Source: Ottowia flava
GTDB lineage: Bacteria > Pseudomonadota > Gammaproteobacteria > Burkholderiales > Burkholderiaceae_C
Assembly: GCF_042680565.1 (NCBI RefSeq)
Contig: NZ_JBHUEJ010000036.1
Span: 310,001-374,000 of the forward strand
Length of the DNA stretch: 64,000 nt
Direction of reading: 5' to 3'
Position 1 is the stretch's first letter, and every line of letters starts with the position of its first letter. The notes below the pieces were generated by a model, which saw nothing but the letters and a program-made list of their open reading frames with translations, ran no database searches and was not told the origin of the DNA. A program made the translations under genes and the position numbers. This document shows, one piece after another, positions 59,991 through 64,000 of this stretch.

Positions 59991-60310
59991 GGGCGCGCGG
60001 CCCAGGGGCGGCACGCTGCCAACGTCTCGCTCGAAGACAAGGGCGTGCGCGGTGCGATCGACCTTGACTGTGGCGCGCCATCACGCAGCGCGTTCCACCG
60101 AACCTCGTGACCGCGGGGCGAACACCGCCCTGTGGCACGAGCCACAGGCGGCTGCAGGCAACCGCCTTCGAAAAACTCACATCCCTGACAGAGGCGGGTG
60201 AAAACCCTAAGTTCCCTTACTGTCACGGGTACCTGCCCCGCAGGGCTCAAGAGAATTGTAGTTAGTGCTTGCTCACGGCCCGTACCTAAGTGTGAGCAGG
60301 TTTCTGCAAA
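59991..60310 (-). promoter_or_regulatory. Structured leader and candidate activator-dependent promoter
   Basis: Read toward the acyltransferase gene, a dyad TGCTCAC / GTGAGCA (60270-60276 with 60292-60298) stands 9 bases upstream of a -10-like TACAAT (60255-60260), with no -35. A leader of about 280 bases follows with nested hairpins: CCTGC/GCAGG (60232-60244), TGACAG/CTGTCA (60186-60225) enclosing GGGT/ACCC, GGCGG/CCGCC (60047-offset region 60147-60166) and CTGTGGC/GCCACAG (60130-60147). No known riboswitch class fits. Confidence 0.45.
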
Positions 60311-60449
60311 GGTGACAGGCGTGGCGGTGCGTAGGACGCGGCGCGTTACGCCGGATCGCGCGCAGGTGGCCATGAGCGCCCGTCCGCGAACACCGAGGCA
60401 CGGCACGATCGCGCCAACGACACGGTGCGTCGGTCGAGCGATTTACTTA

Positions 60450-60498
60450 CATTTTGATAGCTGACGGCGTAGGTCGCTCTAGGGCCAGAGGGCTAAAA
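60450..60498 (+). repeat. Dispersed TAGCTG-TGCGCA repeat, copy 13
   Basis: Forward copy: ATTTTGATAGCTGACGGCGT, AGGTCGCTCTAGGGCCAGAG, GGCTAAAA. It lies in the 677-base gene-free stretch 59964-60640; apart from the leader and this repeat, nothing else is seen there. Confidence 0.75.
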
Positions 60499-60640
60499 CA
60501 CCCCGAAACTGCGCTGCGTTGCCAGCAAGCGGCAGTGCTGAGCAAAAGTCCGCCAGTCCGCGGGCCGGACACACCGGGTCAGCCCGGTGAAGCCAAGGGC
60601 AGGCCGCTGCTGCGGCGCGTACCCCACGCCCAACCGCGGC

Positions 60641-62398
60641 TCAGCCCAGGCCGTGCTGGCGGCGCCAAGCCACGCCGCCCAGCCCCAAGGCCAGCAGCAC
60701 CAGCCCCCAAAAGCCCAGCGTGGGCACGGGCGCCAAATCGTCGTCGCGCACCGTGACTTGCGCGCTGGCGGGCGTGCCCAACACATAGGTCGCGCCAGCC
60801 GGCGGCGCGGCCAGGGCCAGGTTCGCCACCACGTTCCCATCGCCCACGACGGTGTTGGGGGTGGCGGTGATGGTGCATGGCGCGCTGGTCGTCGCCCCAG
60901 CGGGCACGATGATGCTGGTGCCGCAGGTGGTCGTGTAGCGCGGGTTGGCCGCGAGCGGCGCCAGTGCTACGGTCAGGCCGCCAGCGGGCGCGGCGCTGCT
61001 GGCGGTGACGGTGCAGGTGGCCGGCGGGCCGGCTGAGTCGTTCAGGCTCGTCGGCGTGCACACGAGGCTGACGGACGGCGGGGCGCCAAACGCCACTTGC
61101 GACGCGCATGGCGTGGCGCCGCCCGCGCAAGTCGCGCCCGGCGGCAGGTTGGCGGTGGCGACGTTGGTCAGTGCCAGGCTGTTGTCGGTAACGGTGCCGG
61201 TGCTGGTGAAGCGCAGCGTGGCGCCCGCGGGCAGCGAGGGGATGGTTGTGTTCAGCGCCCCTGCCGTCAAACCCGTGGGGCACTGCACGGTGGGCGGGGT
61301 CGGGGGGACTTGCGTGCAGGTCCACTGGCCCAGGGTGATGCCGGCAGGCGGCGGGTCGCTGACGCCCACGTTCAGCGCCAGTGCTCCGGAGCTTGTGTTG
61401 GTGACGTCCACCGAGTAAGGCACAGTAGTGCCATTGGCCGGGAACACTGCCGTGTTGGCCGTGGTGGTTTTGGTGATCGCAATCTCTGGCGGCGCCGCCA
61501 GAGCCGCGGCACAAACCCCGCCATCCGCCGCGCTCTTGTTGAAGGCGTCCAGAAAGGCGACGCCCAGCTTGCCGATGTTGTGGCCGGAGCCTTCCTTGCC
61601 CCAACCGATGTCGCTGACCCCGAACACACAGGCGCCGGTGCCGCCGAACGAATCGCTTTGCGGGACGAACATGGCGGTGGAGGGGGCAGCCTCGGGCGGG
61701 CTCAAGGTCAGCGCGACAGTGGGCCCATTGGCTGGCCCGCTGAGACCCGTGTACAAATTGAATTGGGGCGGGATTCCGTTGTATGCATAAAACCCGGTAT
61801 GGAGCTCTAGCCTCGGCAAGACCGTAAAACTGGCTGCCGCGGCCGCATTGGTGTTGAGCGGGAAATAGAAACGTCCTGACCCAGATTGACTACCGCGGGT
61901 TACCGTTGCGCCCATCGCCCTGCCCAGCACACCTTCCATCGCTACAGTGTTGGCGTTGTTGATGGTGTCGACAAAGAAGACGGCCCCACGCACCTTGCGC
62001 GTCTTGACGGCGTCTTCGATCACAGGCCAGTCCGCCGCGTCGATGGTGGTGTAGGCCGAGGCGATCACCAGCACGTCGTAGCCCGGGTCGAAGATCGACG
62101 GCGACATCGGCGTGCCGTTGACCAGCTCGGTCTGGTTGCAGGTGACCGACTTGGTCACACCGTTCGCGCCAGTGGTGCTCTGCGTGCTGTTGCACGCGCT
62201 ACCGCCTGACGCAAAGCTGGTAAAGGTCAGCGGGCTGGAAAACTCCTCCACCGTGTAGGGCATGTGGCTGTTTTCAGTGTCACCATTGTCGTTTCTCGCG
62301 CCCGTCGTCAGGATCAGAATGTTCTGCGCTTGTGCGGCCGACGCCCCCAGCAGTGCAGCCAGCAACAAACCCATCAGGGCAATCCGCTTTTTCACCAT
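60641..62398 (-). CDS. Surface-sorted protein with IPTL-CTERM-like tail
   Basis: A 585-residue secreted protein. Signal peptide (IALMGLLLAALLGASAAQAQ), then about 270 residues with NILILTTGARNDNGDTENSH and a Rossmann-like piece (YDVLVIASAYTTIDAADWPV), then DUF11-like beta repeats (DVTNTSSGALALNVGVSDPP) up to residue 550. The end, VPTLGFWGLVLLALGLGG followed by a WRRQ cluster, is an IPTL-CTERM-like sorting signal. No exosortase is in this window. Two free-standing cysteine pairs (TCTQ, CAGGATPCAS) may form disulfides. Confidence 0.87.
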   Translation of the reverse strand: MVKKRIALMGLLLAALLGASAAQAQNILILTTGARNDNGDTENSHMPYTVEEFSSPLTFTSFASGGSACNSTQSTTGANGVTKSVTCNQTELVNGTPMSPSIFDPGYDVLVIASAYTTIDAADWPVIEDAVKTRKVRGAVFFVDTINNANTVAMEGVLGRAMGATVTRGSQSGSGRFYFPLNTNAAAAASFTVLPRLELHTGFYAYNGIPPQFNLYTGLSGPANGPTVALTLSPPEAAPSTAMFVPQSDSFGGTGACVFGVSDIGWGKEGSGHNIGKLGVAFLDAFNKSAADGGVCAAALAAPPEIAITKTTTANTAVFPANGTTVPYSVDVTNTSSGALALNVGVSDPPPAGITLGQWTCTQVPPTPPTVQCPTGLTAGALNTTIPSLPAGATLRFTSTGTVTDNSLALTNVATANLPPGATCAGGATPCASQVAFGAPPSVSLVCTPTSLNDSAGPPATCTVTASSAAPAGGLTVALAPLAANPRYTTTCGTSIIVPAGATTSAPCTITATPNTVVGDGNVVANLALAAPPAGATYVLGTPASAQVTVRDDDLAPVPTLGFWGLVLLALGLGGVAWRRQHGLG

Positions 62399-62682
62399 TC
62401 ACCTCACTCCCTATTCCTATTCGGTGCTCGGCGCCGTACCGCCCAACGCATCGCATTGGCGCCGCAACACAACGCTACAACCCCGGGTATTTGGCCACCG
62501 CCCCGGATTATGACGTGAGGCCGCGCGACCCGACCTAAAGTACGTCACCCCTACTGATTTCCCCTGAGCAGCCGTGAAAAATCGACGCTTGGACGGGCGC
62601 GTCCCCGTGTCCGGCGACCCGAACGCCATGCGCCAACCACGCGCGACAGCCCCGCGCCTTGCCTGCACCCATAATCCGCCGC

Positions 62683-64000
62683 ATGCCACGCCCCAGCCAA
62701 CTCCTGCACCCGCAGCGCGAGCCCGCGCCCACCCGTCCTGCCGCCACCGTGCTGCTGCTTCGCGATGGCGAACAGGGGCTGGAAGTGCTGATGACGCGGC
62801 GGTCGATGACGGCCAGCTTCGCGCCCGGCGCCTACGTGTTCCCCGGTGGCGGCATCGACGCGGCCGACGCGCAGGCGCACGCCCAGGCCACGCGCCGCCC
62901 AACGCAAAGCAATGAGCACCTGACGCAGGCCATCGCCGCGATCCGCGAAAGCTTTGAAGAGCTGGGCGTGCTGCTGGCGCGCCATACAGACGGCGGCACG
63001 CCCGCCACCGCCGCCGACGTGGCGGCGCTCGACCGCCACCAGCCGCTGCTGGCCCAATGCGTTGCCCGCGGGCTGACGCTGGCCGCCGCCGACGTCTACG
63101 TGCTGGCGCACTGGATCACCGACCGCGACCTGCCGCGCCGCTTTGACGTGCCCTTTCTGGTGGCGCGCATGCCCGACGGCCAGACGCCGGTGGCCGACGA
63201 GACCGAGCAGTTCGAGCCCGTGTGGGTGCGCCCGGCCGATGCGCTGGAGCGCCACCAAGCGGGCCAGTTCTTCATCATCTTCCCGACCATCCGCACGCTG
63301 GAGCGGCTGCAGAAATACCCCGACGTGGCCAGCGTGCTGGCCGCCTGCGCGAGCGAACAGCCACTGTGGACCAGCAGCCCGCGCGCCGGCTGGCTGGCCG
63401 GCAAGGACGCGCGCTACATGGAGCACGAAGCGCCGTTTGGCGAGCTGGAACTGGTCAGCCCCGACGGCCAGCAACTGCACCACCTCGACTGGCAGGCCGA
63501 GCAACCGGTCGCGCTGCTCAAGAACGTGCAGCGCCTGACCGCGCCCAACCCCGGCTTCATGACCGGCCCGGGCACCAACAGCTACCTGGTGGGCGACCCG
63601 CGCACCGGCTACATCGCGATCGACCCGGGCCCGGCCGACCCGGCGCACATCGAGCGTCTGTGGCGGGCCGCGGGAGACAAGATCCGCTACATCGTCTGCA
63701 CCCATTCGCACGCCGACCATTCGCCCGGCGCCAAGCCGCTGCAGGCGTTGTGCAGCGAGCCGAAACCGCCGATCCTGGGCCTGTCGTCGCAACCCACGGC
63801 GCGTGCCAACAGCGAGTTCACGCCCGACCGTGAGCTACAAAATCAGGAGCTGCTTGCGCTGACCGCTGTAGGGCCGGAGGGCGAAATCACCCATACCCTG
63901 CGGGTGGAACACACGCCTGGCCACGCCGCCAACCACCTGTGCCTGGTGCTGCAGGAAGACGGCCTGCTGTTCTCGGGCGACCACATCCTGAACGGCAGCA
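62683..64000 (+). CDS. NUDIX-metallo-beta-lactamase two-domain protein (partial)
   Basis: Starts at ATG 62683 and is open to the window end, 439 codons without a stop. Residues 1-240 are a NUDIX domain with a degenerate box (YVFPGGGIDAADA and later IRESFEELGVLLA). From about 275 a metallo-beta-lactamase fold begins (GPGTNSYLVG), with the metal motif THSHADHSPGAKPL and later EHTPGHAANHL and FSGDHIL. Related fused proteins are annotated as MBL hydrolases with LACTB2-like roles. A whole copy of the dispersed repeat is translated between the domains' halves. Confidence 0.85.
   Translation, partial: MPRPSQLLHPQREPAPTRPAATVLLLRDGEQGLEVLMTRRSMTASFAPGAYVFPGGGIDAADAQAHAQATRRPTQSNEHLTQAIAAIRESFEELGVLLARHTDGGTPATAADVAALDRHQPLLAQCVARGLTLAAADVYVLAHWITDRDLPRRFDVPFLVARMPDGQTPVADETEQFEPVWVRPADALERHQAGQFFIIFPTIRTLERLQKYPDVASVLAACASEQPLWTSSPRAGWLAGKDARYMEHEAPFGELELVSPDGQQLHHLDWQAEQPVALLKNVQRLTAPNPGFMTGPGTNSYLVGDPRTGYIAIDPGPADPAHIERLWRAAGDKIRYIVCTHSHADHSPGAKPLQALCSEPKPPILGLSSQPTARANSEFTPDRELQNQELLALTAVGPEGEITHTLRVEHTPGHAANHLCLVLQEDGLLFSGDHILNGS
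63832..63890 (+). repeat. Dispersed repeat inside the NUDIX-MBL gene
   Basis: CTACAAAATCAGGAGCTGCT, TGCGCTGACCGCTGTAGGGC, CGGAGGGCGAAATCACC carries stem-loop, core and tail of the repeat in one open frame, encoding NQELLALTAVGPEGEI between helices of the lactamase fold. Confidence 0.75.

Noticed and set aside
60130..60147. CTGTGGC-ACGA-GCCACAG as half of a guanidine-II (mini-ykkC) riboswitch
   Set aside because: That class needs two ACGR hairpins close together before a gene on the same strand; only one is present, and no plus-strand gene follows.
60005..60250. 6S RNA, cobalamin or c-di-GMP-I riboswitch in the acyltransferase leader
   Set aside because: Conserved boxes of these classes (for example GGGACGCAAAGC, or the CCTGCC B12 box in context) are missing, and the long rod fold of 6S could not be drawn.
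62264..62538. Small open frames upstream of the IPTL-CTERM gene on the plus strand
   Set aside because: They overlap the gene's signal peptide region in antisense and have no ribosome site or family likeness.

Overview
The window comes from a high-GC betaproteobacterium, most likely of the Comamonadaceae (Acidovorax, Ottowia or Alicycliphilus-like). This is inferred from gene content and order: coaE-zapD-yacG, secA-argJ, petABC-sspAB, a combined mla-bolA-murA-his-tat block, gltBD, and a protein with an IPTL-CTERM-like tail. No rRNA is present to confirm it. Nearly all of the window is chromosomal core with short intergenic gaps.

Layout. 1-7.8 kb: coaE, zapD and yacG face mutT, a DUF815 ATPase, argJ and secA; a DciA-like gene lies behind secA. 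7.8-12.0 kb: tRNA-Thr, sspB, sspA and the cytochrome bc1 genes petC, petB, petA. 12.2-17.5 kb: mscL, pdxA, a zinc-ribbon membrane protein, a Nif3-family protein, a lipoprotein and a DegS-like protease. 17.7-29.5 kb (all minus): tatCBA, a HIT protein, a patatin, a DUF4870-type protein, then hisE, hisI, gdhA, hisF, an AAA ATPase, hisA, hisH, hisB and hisC. 29.5-40.1 kb: an accessory island. 40.1-50.3 kb: hisD, hisG, murA, a BolA protein, an ABC-2 exporter pair and mlaBCADEF. 50.5-56.7 kb: gltD and gltB. 56.9-64 kb: a REP-associated transposase, an AhpD-like protein, an acyltransferase, a surface protein with an IPTL-CTERM-like tail, and a NUDIX-metallo-beta-lactamase protein cut by the window end.

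The histidine operon is broken open. hisG and hisD are separated from hisC by about 10.6 kb. The island holds a PIN/ribbon-helix-helix toxin-antitoxin pair whose toxin gene overlaps the start of hisC, an orphan HNH nuclease toxin with a SUKH-type immunity gene, a deaminating-type FAD oxidoreductase, a DUF6152/DUF6644-like pair, and a five-gene cassette (SASA esterase, carbamoyltransferase, SxtJ-like membrane protein, 50-residue DUF5989 peptide, SGNH hydrolase) that looks like an undescribed envelope or glycan modification system. Two further genes, an AAA ATPase and gdhA, sit between other his genes.

A dispersed 35-65 bp repeat, with a GCTAY/RTAGC stem-loop followed by a TGCGCA core and a TAGGGCCAGAGG tail, occurs about 18 times. 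Most copies are intergenic, but three or four lie inside reading frames, and others contribute a start or stop codon to pdxA, hisH and hisG.
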